NCBI RefSeq assembly: GCF_036320965.1
Contig: NC_092228.1
Location: forward strand, 15,669,307-15,733,306
From: Panulirus ornatus
Taxonomy: Eukaryota > Arthropoda > Malacostraca > Decapoda > Palinuridae
Length of the DNA stretch: 64,000 nucleotides
Reading direction: 5' to 3'
Position numbers and translations under genes: made by a program. This document shows, in pieces, positions 53,381 to 62,147 of this stretch (positions are counted from its first letter, which is position 1; each line of letters begins with the position of its first letter). The notes under the pieces are model-generated. The model did no database searches. It was not told where the DNA came from and saw nothing but the letters and a program-made list of their open reading frames with translations.

Positions 53381-55567
53381 ATTCACTGAGAACCAATCAC
53401 TTTCCTCTCTTCCTACACGTACACATGCCTTACATCCTCGATAAAAACTTTTCACTGCTTCTAACAACTTGCCTCCCACACCATATATTCTTAATACCTT
53501 CCACAGAGCATCTCTATCAACTCTTATCATATGCCTTCTCCAGATCCATAAATGCTACATACAAATCCATTTGCTTTTCTAAGTATTTCTCACATACATT
53601 CTTCAAAGCAAACACCTGATCCACACATCCTCTACCACTTCTGAAACCACACTGCTCTTCCCCAATCTGATGCTCTGTACATACCTTCACCCTCTCAGTC
53701 AATACCCTCCCATATAATTTACCAGGAATACTCAACAAACTTATACCTCTGTAATTTGAGCACTCACTCTTATCCCCTTTGCCTTTGTACAATGGCACTA
53801 TGCACGCATTCCGCCAATCCTCAGGCACCTCACCATGAGTCATACATACATTAAATAACCTTACCAACCAGTCAACAATACAGTCACCCCCTTTTTTAAT
53901 AAATTCCACTGCAATACCATCCAAACCTGCTGCCTTGCCGGCTTTCATCTTCCGCAAAGCTTTTACTACCTCTTCTCTGTTTACCAAATCATTTTCCCTA
54001 ACCCTCTCACTTTGCACACCACCTCGACCAAAACACCCTATATCTGCCACTCTATCATCAAACACATTCAACAAACCTTCAAAATACTCACTCCATCTCC
54101 TTCTCACATCACCACTGCTTGTTATCACCTCCCCATTTGCGCCCTTCACTGAAGTTCCCATTTGCTCCCTTGTCTTACGCACTTTATTTACCTCCTTCCA
54201 GAACATCTTTTTATTCTCCCTAAAATTTAATGATTCTCACCCCAGCTCTCATTTGCCCTTTTTTTCACCTCTTGCACCTTTCTCTTGACCTCCTGTCTCT
54301 TTCTTTTATACATCTCCCACTCAATTGCATTTTTTCCTTGCAAAAATCGTCCAAATGCCTCTCTCTTCTCTTTCACTAATACTCTTACTTCTTCATCCCA
54401 CCACTCACTACCCTTTCTAATCAACCCATCTCCCACTCTTCTCATGCCACAAGCATCTTTTGCGCAATCCATCACTGATTCCCTAAATGCATCCCATTCC
54501 TCCCCCACTCCCCTTACTTCCATTGTTCTCACCTTTTTCCATTCTGTACTCAGTCTCTCCTGGTACTTCCTCACACAAGTCTCCTTCCCAAGCTCACTTA
54601 CTCTCACCACCCTCTTCACCCCAACATTCACTCTTCTTTTCTGAAAACCCATACAAATCTTCACATTAGCCTCCACAAGATAATGATCAGACATCCCTCC
54701 AGTTGCACCTCTCAGCACATTAACATCCAAAAGTTTCTCTTTCATGCGCCTGTCAATTAACACGTAATCCAATAACGCTCTCTGGCCATCTCTCCTACTT
54801 ACATAAGTATACTTATGTATATCTCGCTTTTTAAACCAGGTATTCCCAATCATCAGTCCTTTTTCAGCACATAAATCTACAAGCTCTTCACCATTTCCAT
54901 TTACAACACTGAACACCCCATGTATACCAATTATTCCCTCAACTGCCACATTACTCACCTTTGCATTCAAATCACCCATCACTATAACCCGGTCTCGTGC
55001 ATCAAAACCACTAACACACTCATTCAGCTGCTCCCAAAACACTTGCCTCTCATGATCTTTCTTCTCATGCCCAGGTGCATATGCACCAATAATCACCCAT
55101 CTCTCTCCATCAACTTTCAGTTTTACCCATATTAATCAAGAATTTACTTTCTTACATTCTATCACATACTCCCACAACTCCTGTTTCAGGAGTACTGTTA
55201 CTCCTTCCCTTGCTCTTGTCCTCTCACTAACCCCTGACTTTACTCCGAAGACATTCCCAAACCACTCTTCCCCTTTACCCTTGAGCTTCGTTTCACTCAG
55301 AGCCAAAACATCCAGGTTCCTTTCCTCAAACATACTACCTATCTCTCCTTTCTTCACATCTTGGTTACATCCACACACATTTAGGCACCCCAATCTGAGC
55401 CTTCGAGGAGGATGAGCACTCCCCGCGTGACTCCTTCTTCTGTTTCCCATTTTAGAAAGTTAAAAAAGTACAAGGAGGGGAGGATTTCTGGCCCCCCACT
55501 CCCGTCCCCTCTAGTCGCTTTCTACGACACGCGAGGAATGCATGGGAAGTATTCTTTCACCCCTATC
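53381..55567 (-). mobile_element. RTE-like LINE copy O: 5' UTR, endonuclease and N-terminal RT; 3' half missing
   Basis: The only copy here that contains the element's 5' end: 5' UTR about 55451-55567, ATG at 55448-55450, endonuclease, linker and RT up to the codons for SDWFSVN, where it stops at 53381. The 3' half that would complete it begins at the same codon in copy P (56282) on the plus strand. The 5' UTR read forward (GAAAGAATACTTCCCATGC, GTCGTAGAAAGCGACTAG, AGAAATCCTCCCC) is homologous to the first half of the SINE family. Confidence 0.85.
53383..55450 (-). pseudogene. RTE-like endonuclease plus N-terminal RT, several lesions (copy O)
   Basis: Starts MGNRRRSHAGSAHPPRRLRL. Endonuclease motifs: LGCLNVCGCNQ (N-terminal Asn motif), LALSETKLKG (catalytic Glu), WVIIGAYAPGHE, VIVMGDLNAKVSN, YVLIDRR and GGMSDHYLVEA (SDH). 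Then KAAGLDGIAVEFIKKGG, YKGKGDKSECSNYRG, EEQCGFRSGRGCVDQVF and AFMDLEKAYD. Lesions: CGA to TGA at 55136-55138 within VNSRLIWVK, loss of about 5 bp near 54232 in the linker, and one extra T near 53523 after KAYD. Segments: 55136-55450, 54227-55096, 53517-54206 and on to 53383. The ATG context (AAAATGG) is good. With copy F it indicates an ORF of about 1,000 codons. Confidence 0.85.
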
Positions 55568-55569
55568 CC

Positions 55570-55683
55570 CTATCCAAAAGAAGGAACAGAGAAGGGGGCC
55601 AGGTGAGGATATTCCCTCAAAGGCCCAGTCCTCTGTTCTTAGCGCTACCTCGCTAATGCGGGAAATGGCGAATAGTATGAAAA

Positions 55684-55700
<17 letters not shown>
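55570..55700 (+). mobile_element. SINE-like element copy S7, 3' half
   Basis: CCAAAAGAAGGAACAGAG, CCAGGTGAGGATATTCCC, AGTCCTCTGTTCTTAGCG, hairpin GCTACCTCGCTAATGCGGG, AAATGGCGAATAG and a long A tail. It abuts the 5' end of LINE copy O back to back. Since the LINE 5' UTR resembles the SINE 5' half, the locus superficially looks like a SINE with an inverted 5' half. Confidence 0.8.

Positions 55701-55744
<44 letters not shown>
55701..55744. repeat. (TA)n microsatellite after S7
   Basis: About 22 TA units extending the A tail of S7. Confidence 0.95.
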
Positions 55745-55748
<4 letters not shown>

Positions 55749-56281
55749 ATGAGCAGAATTATGACAATGGGTAATGGAATATATAAAGTTCTTGGATGGA
55801 AGAAGCAGTCTCCTTACACATCAGAATTAATTCTGTTATTTTTGTAATGTACTTAAAAATTGGAAGTATCCGTTAGTTACTATTTCAGCTCTGTAGGTAA
55901 CTACAACAGTGGAGTGATAAACCTAATGGTAAAAAAGTCATACAAAACTGAATCGCAATCGCAAAAGAAAAAATAAAACAGCAACAAAAACCTTTGATTG
56001 GAATTAATGAAAATGATACTTATATTTTCCACATAATAATTTACAATACATATTTGTAAACTTTTAATTTACTCAAAAAATTCAAAAATATTAATTGAAA
56101 TTTAATCAGTCATCAATCAATTAATTGAAATTTAATCAGTCATCAATCAAGTATCATTTCAATATCATTAGCACTCTAGTTTTTTATACAGTAACATCCA
56201 TAAGAACTGTCAAAAGACACTTCTACAGTATCCGTTTAAAGCATTCCACGAGTGATGACACCAGGTGCTGGGGGACCATCA
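55745..56281. other. AT-rich single-copy DNA between LINE copies O and P
   Basis: No gene or transposon recognised. Contains a perfect 30-bp tandem duplication (56091-56150). Confidence 0.5.
56091..56150. repeat. perfect 30-bp tandem duplication
   Basis: Units 56091-56120 and 56121-56150 are identical, each starting TTAATTGAAATTTAATCAG, indicating a very recent duplication or an assembly artefact. Confidence 0.9.
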
Positions 56282-57395
56282 AGTGAATGTAGGTTTGCGG
56301 CAGGGGTGTGTGATGTCTCCATGGTTGTTTAATTTGTTTATGGATGGGGTTGTTAGGGAGGTGAATGCAAGAGTTTTGGAAAGAGGGGCAAGTATGAAGT
56401 CTGTTGGGGATGAGAGAGCTTGGGAAGTGAGTCAGTTGTTGTTCGCTGATGATACAGCGCTGGTGGCTGATTCATGTGAGAAACTGCAGAAGCTGGTGAC
56501 TGAGTTTGGTAAAGTGTGTGAAAGAAGAAAGTTAAGAGTAAATGTGAACAAGAGCAAGGTTATTAGGTACAGTAGGGTTGAGGGTCAAGTCAATTGGGAG
56601 GTAAGTTTGAATGGAGAAAAACTGGAGGAAGTAAAGTGTTTTAGATATCTGGGAGTGGATCTGGCAGCGGATGGAACCATGGAAGCGGAAGTGGATCATA
56701 GGGTGGGGGAGGGGGCGAAAATTCTGGGAGCCTTGAAGAATGTGTGGAAGTCGAGAACATTATCTCGGAAAGCAAAAATGGGTATGTTTGAAGGAATAGT
56801 GGTTCCAACAATGTTGTATGGTTGCGAGGCGTGGGCTATGGATAGAGTTGTGCGCAGGAGGATGGGTGTGCTGGAAATGAGATGTTTGAGGACTATGTGT
56901 GGTGTGAGGTGGTTTGATCGAGTAAGTAACGTAAGGGTAAGAGAGATGTGTGGAAATAAAAAGAGCGTGGTTGAGAGAGCAGAAGAGGGTGTTTTGAAAT
57001 GGTTTGGGCACATGGAGAGAATGAGTGAGGAAAGATTGACCAAGAGGATATATGTGTCAGAGGTGGAGGGAACGAGGAGAAGAGGGAGACCAAATTGGAG
57101 GTGGAAAGATGGAGTGAAAAAGATTTTGTGTGATCGGGGCCTGAACATGCAGGAGGGTGAAAGGAGGGCAAGGAATAGAGTGAATTGGATCGATGTGGTA
57201 TACCGGGGTTGACGTGCTGTCAGTGGATTGAATCAAAACATGTGAAGCGTCTGGGGTAAACCATGGAAAGCTGTGTAGGTATGTATATTTGCGTGTGTGG
57301 ATGTATGTATATACATGTGTATGGGGGTGGGTTGGGCCATTTCTTTCGTCTGTTTCCTTGCGCTACCTCGCAAACGCAGGAGACAGCGACAAAGC

Positions 57396-57403
<8 letters not shown>
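56282..57403 (+). mobile_element. RTE-like LINE copy P, 5'-truncated, clean C-terminal frame
   Basis: Begins at AGTGAATGTAGGTTTGCGG (codons for VNVGLRQGC) and runs to the short 3' UTR, hairpin GCTACCTCGCAAACGCAGG, GACAGCGACAAAGC, A run and (TA)n. Its start coincides within 7 bp with the point where copy O ends. Confidence 0.9.
56283..57212 (+). pseudogene. RTE-like RT C-terminal half, uninterrupted (copy P)
   Basis: About 309 open codons: VNVGLRQGCVMSPWLFNLF, FADDTALVADS (both catalytic Asp present), [64 protein letters not shown] and [13 protein letters not shown] to the normal stop. This is the best preserved copy of this half in the window. On its own it lacks the endonuclease and the first RT catalytic Asp, so it is non-functional unless O and P were once one element (see findings). 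Confidence 0.85.

Positions 57404-57445
<42 letters not shown>
57404..57445. repeat. (TA)n microsatellite joining LINE copy P and SINE S8
   Basis: About 21 TA units. Same arrangement as L-(TA)n-S6 at 51474. Confidence 0.95.
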
Positions 57446-57448
<3 letters not shown>

Positions 57449-57691
57449 CCCTGGGGATAGGGGAGAAAGAATACTTCCCACGTATTCCCTGCGTGTCGTA
57501 GAAGGCGACTAAAAGGGAAGGGAGCGGGGTGCTGGAAATCCTCCCCTCTCAATTTTTTTTTCTTTTTTTATTTTCCAAAAGAAGGAACAGAGAAGGGGGC
57601 CTGGTGAGGATATTCCCTAAAAGGTCCAGTCCTCTGTTCTTAACGCTACCTCGCTAATGCGGGAAATGGCGAATAGTATGAAAGAAAGAAA

Positions 57692-57692
<1 letters not shown>
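57446..57692 (+). mobile_element. SINE-like element copy S8, full length
   Basis: TATCCCTGGGGATAGGGGAG, AAAGAATACTTCCCACG, GTCGTAGAAGGCGACTAAAAG, GCTGGAAATCCTCCCC, T-rich middle, CCAAAAGAAGGAACAGAG, CCTGGTGAGGATATTCCC, GTCCTCTGTTCTTAACG, hairpin GCTACCTCGCTAATGCGGG, AAATGGCGAATAGTATG, GAAA-rich tail and (TA)n. Confidence 0.9.

Positions 57693-57769
<77 letters not shown>
57693..57769. repeat. (TA)n microsatellite after SINE S8
   Basis: About 38 TA units, followed directly by the broken edge of LINE copy Q on the opposite strand. Confidence 0.95.
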
Positions 57770-57771
<2 letters not shown>

Positions 57772-58632
57772 TGCACCCCTGCCGCAAACTGACATTCACT
57801 GGGAACCAATCACTTTCCTCTGTTCCTACTCATACACATGCCTTACATCCTTGGTAAAAACTTTACACTGCTTGTAGCAACTTACTTCCTGCACCATATA
57901 CTCTTAAAACCTTCCACAAAGCATCTTTAGCCATCCTATCATATACCTTCTCCAGTCCATAAATGATACATACAAATCCATCTGTTTTTCTAAGTATTTC
58001 TCACATACATTCTTCAAAGCAAACACCTGATCCACACATCGTCTACCACTTCTGAAACCACACTGCTCTTCCCCAATCTGATGTTCTGTATATGCCTTTA
58101 CCCTCTCAGTCAATACCCTCCTATATAATTTCCCAGGAATACTCAACAAACTTTTTTTTTTTTTTTTTTTATATACCTCGTCGCTGTCTCCCGCGTTTGC
58201 GAGGTAGCGCGACGAGGTATAAAAAAAAAAAAAAAAAAGGTATTACTTATACCTCTGTAATTTGAATAATCACCTTTATCTCCTTTGCCTTTGTACAATG
58301 GCACTTTGTATACATTCTGCCAATCCTCAGGCAATTCAGTATGATCCATACACACATTGAATATCCTTACCAACCAATCAGCAACACAGTCACCCCCCCT
58401 TTTTTTTTTTATATAAATTCCACTACAATACCATTTCATTTTCCGCAAAGCTTTCACTACTTCTTCTCTGTTCACAAATCCATTCTCCCTGACTCTCACT
58501 CGTTGCACACCACCCTATATCTGCCACTCAGTCATCAGACACATTCAGCAAACCTTCAAGATATTCAATCCATCTCCTGCTCACTTCATCACTACTTGTT
58601 ATTACCTCCTCATTTGCCCCTTCACCAAAGTT
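57770..58632 (-). mobile_element. RTE-like LINE copy Q, RT segment, old
   Basis: Plus-strand text CACCCCTGCCGCAAACTGAC, CACTGGGAACCAATCAC, CACATCGTCTACCACTTC, CTCAGTCAATACCCTCC and CAATCCTCAGGCAATTCAG is the reverse of the RT domain from LRQGC upstream to the linker. A 58-codon piece reads GEEQCGFRSGRRCVDQVFAL. It has no 3' end and is interrupted by the foldback mini-insertion at 58152-58244. Its 5' continuation is found inverted at 58633-58970. Confidence 0.75.
58152..58244. mobile_element. minimal foldback insertion of the LINE 3' terminus (two A tails)
   Basis: T19 (58152-58170), a 50-bp core (58171-58220) and A18 (58221-58238), then GGTATT. The core is the reverse LINE terminus ATACCTCGTCGC, TGTCTCCCGCG, TTTGCGAGGTAGCGC joined to GCGACGAGGTAT in forward orientation, so the unit has terminal inverted repeats of about 30 bp (poly-T/poly-A plus 12 bp). 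It interrupts copy Q between CAACAAACTT and ACTTATACCTCTG, with ACTT as a possible short target duplication. Confidence 0.8.
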
Positions 58633-58970
58633 ATGTTGAAGAAGGCATTGTTTTCTTATGTGATTGTATAGTAGTGAGCCCTAAACTAATGTGGGTAAAA
58701 TTGGAAGTGGTATACGAGAGCTGGTTGATTATTAGAGCTTATACACCTGGAAGCGAGAGGAGGAAGGCGAAAAGAAGGGAATGTTTTGGGAGAAGCTGAA
58801 AGGGGTTGTGTTATCAACTTTGAAGTGAGGGATCAGGTATTAATGATGGATGATTTGAATACAAAAGTGGGTAATATGTTAGTTGAAAGTATAATTGGGC
58901 AGCATGGGTTACCCAGTGTTGTGAATGAAAACAGCATGTGAAGTTGTGTCTTAAAAGATTACTGTAGATA
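58633..58970 (+). mobile_element. RTE-like endonuclease segment, inverted relative to copy Q
   Basis: Forward-strand codons give SPKLMWVKLEVVYESWLIIRAYTPGSE (the WVKLKVDGERWVIIGAYAPGHE region), then GATGGATGATTTGAATACAAA (the MGDLNAK region, mutated) and ATAATTGGGCAGCATGG (IIGVHG). It carries the 5' part of a LINE whose RT part lies just upstream on the minus strand, as expected from a 5' inversion. Confidence 0.7.
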
Positions 58971-59032
58971 GGGGTATACCCAGTAAAAAACACTAATTTG
59001 ACCACACAATACTTGGCAGGGGTATATACTGG
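58971..59032 (+). repeat. 48-bp tandem duplication, unit 1 and start of unit 2 (interrupted by LINE F)
   Basis: Unit 1 is 58971-59018 (GGGGTATACCCAG...CTAATTTGACCACACAATAC...TTGGCA). Unit 2 is 59019-59032 (GGGGTATATACTGG) continued at 62114-62147. Both are 48 bp. The two halves of unit 2 are separated only by the LINE insertion and its target duplication. Confidence 0.85.
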
Positions 59033-62000
59033 TTTTTTTTTTTTTATACCTCGTCGCTGTCTCCCGCGGTTGCGAGGTAGCGCAAGGAAACAGACGAAAG
59101 AAATGGCCCAACCCCCCCATACACATGTACATACACACGTCCACACACGCAAATATACATACCTACACAGCTTTCCATGGTTTACCCCGGACGCTTCACA
59201 TGCCTTGATTCAATCCACTGACAGCACGTCAACCCCTGTATACCACATCGCTCCAATTCACTCTATTCCTTGCCCTCCTTTCACCCTCCTGCATGTTCAG
59301 GCCCCGATCACACAAAATCCTTTTCACTCCATCTTTCCACCTCCAATTTGGTCTCCCTCTTCTCCTCGTTCCCTCTACCTCCGACACATATATCCTCTTG
59401 GTCAATCTTTCCTCACTCATTCTCTCCATGTGCCCAAACCATTTCAAAACACCCTCTTCTGCTCTCTCAACCACGCTCTTTTTATTTCCACACATCTCTC
59501 TTACCCTTACGTTACTTACTCGATCAAACCACCTCACACCACACATTGTCCTCAAACATCTCATTTCCAGCACATCCATCCTCCTGCACACAACTCTATC
59601 CATAGCCCACGCCTCGCAACCATACAACATTGTTGGAACCACTATTCCTTCAAACATACCCATTTTTGCTTTCCGAGATAATGTTCTCGACTTCCACACA
59701 TTTTTCAAGGCTCCCAAAATTTTCGCCCCCTCTCCCACCCTATGATCCACTTCCGCTTCCATGGTTCCATCCGCTGACAGATCCACTCCCAGATATCTAA
59801 AACACTTCACTTCCTCCAGTTTTTCTCCATTCAAACTCACCTCCCAATTGACTTGACCCTCAACCCTACTGTACCTAATAACCTTGCTCTTATTCACATT
59901 TACTCTTAACTTTCTTCTTTCACACACTTTACCAAACTCAGTCACCAGCTTCTGCAGTTTCTCACATGAATCAGCCACCAGCGCTGTATCATCAGCGAAC
60001 AACAACTGACTCACTTCCCAAGCTCTCTCATCCCCAACAGACTTCATACTTGCCCCTCTTTCCAAGACTCTTGCATTTACCTCCCTAACAACCCCATCCA
60101 TAAACAAATTAAACAACCATGGAGGCATCACACACCCCTGCCGCAAACCTACATTCACTGAGAACCAATCACTTTCCTCTCTTCCTACACGTACACATGC
60201 CTTACATCCTCGATAAAAACTTTTCACTGCTTCTAACAACTTGCCTCCCACACCATATATTCTTAATACCTTCCACAGAGCATCTCTATCAACTCTATCA
60301 TATGCCTTCTCCAGATCCATAAATGCTACATACAAATCCATTTGCTTTTCTAAGTATTTCTCACATACATTCTTCAAAGCAAACACCTGATCCACACATC
60401 CTCTACCACTTCTGAAACCACACTGCTCTTCCCCAATCTGATGCTCTGTACCTGCCTTCACCCTCTCAATCAATACCCTCCCATATAATTTACCAGGAAT
60501 ACTCAACAAACTTATACCTCTGTAATTTGAGTACTCACTCTTATCCCCTTTGCCTTTGTACAATGGCACTATGCACGCATTCCGCCAATCCTCAGGCACC
60601 TCACCATGAGTCATACATACATTAAATAACCTTACCAACCAGTCAACAATACAGTCACCCCCTTTTTTAATAAATTCCACTGCAATACCATCCAAACCTG
60701 CTGCCTTGCCGGCTTTCATCTTCCGCAAAGCTTTTACTACCTCTTCTCTGTTTACCAAATCATTTTCCCTAACCCTCTCACTTTGCACACCACCTCGACC
60801 CAAACACCCTATATCTGCCACTCTGTCATCAGACACATTCAACAAACCTTCAAAATACTCATTCCATCTCCTTCTCACATCACCACTACTTGTTATCACC
60901 TCCCCATTTACGCTCTTCACTGAAGTTCCCATTTGCTCCCTTGTCTTACGCACCCTATTTACCTCCTTCCAGAACATCTTTTTATTCTCCCTAAAATTTA
61001 CTGATAGTCTCTCACCCCAACTCTCATTTGCCCTTTTTTTCACCTCTTGCACCTTTCTCTTGACCTCCTGTCTCTTTCTTTTATACTTCTCCCACTCAAT
61101 TGCATTTTTTCCCTGCAAAAATCGTCCAAATGCCTCTCTCTTCTCTTTCACTAATACTCTTACTTCTTCATCCCACCACTCACTACCCTTTCTAAACAGC
61201 CCACCTCCCACTCTTCTCATGCCACAAGCATCTTTTGCGCAATCCATCACTGATTCCCTAAATACATCCCATTCCTCCCCCACTCCCCTTACTTCCATTG
61301 TTCTCACCTTTTTCCATTCTGTACACAGTCTCTCCTGATACTTCCTCACACAGGTCTCCTTCCCAAGCTCACTTACTCTCACCACCTTCTTCACCCCAAC
61401 ATTCACTCTTCTTTTCTGAAAACCCATACTAATCTTCACCTTAGCCTCCACAAGATAATGATCAGACATCCCTCCAGTTGCACCTCTCAGCACATTGACA
61501 TCCAAAAGTCTCTCTTTCGCACGCCTGTCAATTAACACGTAATCCAATAACGCTCTCTGGCCATCTCTCATACTTACATAAGTATACTTATGTATATCTC
61601 ACTTTTTAAACCAGGTATTCCCAATCATCAGTCCTTTTTCAGCACATAAATCTACAAGCTCCTCACCATTTCCATTTACAACACTGAACACCCCATGCAC
61701 ACCAATTATTCCCTCAACTGCCACATTACTCACCTTTGCATTCAAATCACCCATCACTATAACCCGGTCTCGTGCATCAAAACCGCTAACACACTCATTT
61801 AGCTGCTCCCAAAACACTTGCCTCTCATGATCTTTCTTCTCATGCCCAGGTGCATATGCACCAATAATCACCCACCTCTCTCCATCAACTTTCAATTTTA
61901 CCCATATTAATCGAGAATTTACTTTCTTACATTCTATCACATACTCCCACAACTCCTGTTTCAGGAGTATTGCTACTCCTTCCCTTGCTCTTGTCCCCTC

Positions 62001-62104
62001 ACTAACCCCTGACTTCACTCCCCAGACATTTCCAAACCACTCTTCCCCTTTACCCTTGAGCTTCGTTTCACTCAGAGCCAAAACATCCAGGTTCCTTTCC
62101 TCAA
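59033..62104 (-). mobile_element. RTE-like LINE copy F, about 3.07 kb, nearly full length, with 9-bp target duplication
   Basis: Flanked by ATATACTGG at 59024-59032 and 62105-62113. Poly-T (A tail) at 59033-59044 adjoins the left duplication directly, as expected for target-primed insertion. Then come terminal hairpin (ACCTCGTCGC, TCCCGCGGTTGCGAGGTAGC), short-form 3' UTR and the ORF from its stop at 59229-59231 upward. The element is truncated about 40 codons into the ORF, so it lacks the 5' UTR. It is the longest and best preserved copy in the window. Confidence 0.92.
59229..62104 (-). pseudogene. RTE-like endonuclease/reverse transcriptase polyprotein, one nonsense codon (copy F)
   Basis: About 957 codons in a single frame with one stop: CGA to TGA at 61599-61601 in WFKK(R)DIHKYTYV. 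Endonuclease: NLDVLALSETKLKGKGEEW, WVIIGAYAPGHE, VIVMGDLNAKVSN, YVLIDRR, GGMSDHYLVEAKVK. Basic linker: KRKRQEVKRKVQEVKKRANE. RT: KAAGLDGIAVEFIKKGGD, YKGKGDKSEYSNYRG, EEQCGFRSGRGCVDQVF, AFMDLEKAYDRVDRD, LRQGCVMPPWLFNLF (Pro replaces the Ser of other copies), FADDTALVADS. C-terminus: [40 protein letters not shown]. The first 40 or so residues, including the Asn motif, are absent. The family role is nicking target DNA and reverse-transcribing its own RNA in the nucleus. Confidence 0.9.
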
Positions 62105-62113
62105 ATATACTGG

Positions 62114-62147
62114 TAAAAACACTAATTTGACCACACAATACTTGGCA
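62114..62147 (+). repeat. second half of the interrupted 48-bp tandem unit
   Basis: Matches 58984-59018 except for one fewer A. Together with 59019-59032 it restores a 48-bp unit identical in length to unit 1. Confidence 0.85.

Noticed and set aside
55455..55700. A single SINE with an inverted 5' half (twin-primed SINE)
   Set aside because: The reversed half is contiguous with the LINE ATG and ORF in copy O and fits as the LINE 5' UTR. The forward half is then a separate 5'-truncated SINE. Not fully excluded.
60706..61338. Antisense open frames of 100-237 codons over LINE coding regions (for example 19536-20144, 21197-21910, 54285-54644, 60706-61338)
   Set aside because: They are the complement of the conserved LINE ORF and recur in every copy for that reason. 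Their Ser/Pro/His-rich products match no domain I recognise.
58984..62147. 35-bp target-site duplication flanking LINE copy F
   Set aside because: Better explained as a pre-existing 48-bp tandem repeat. The true duplication is the 9-bp ATATACTGG adjoining the A tail and the 5' end.
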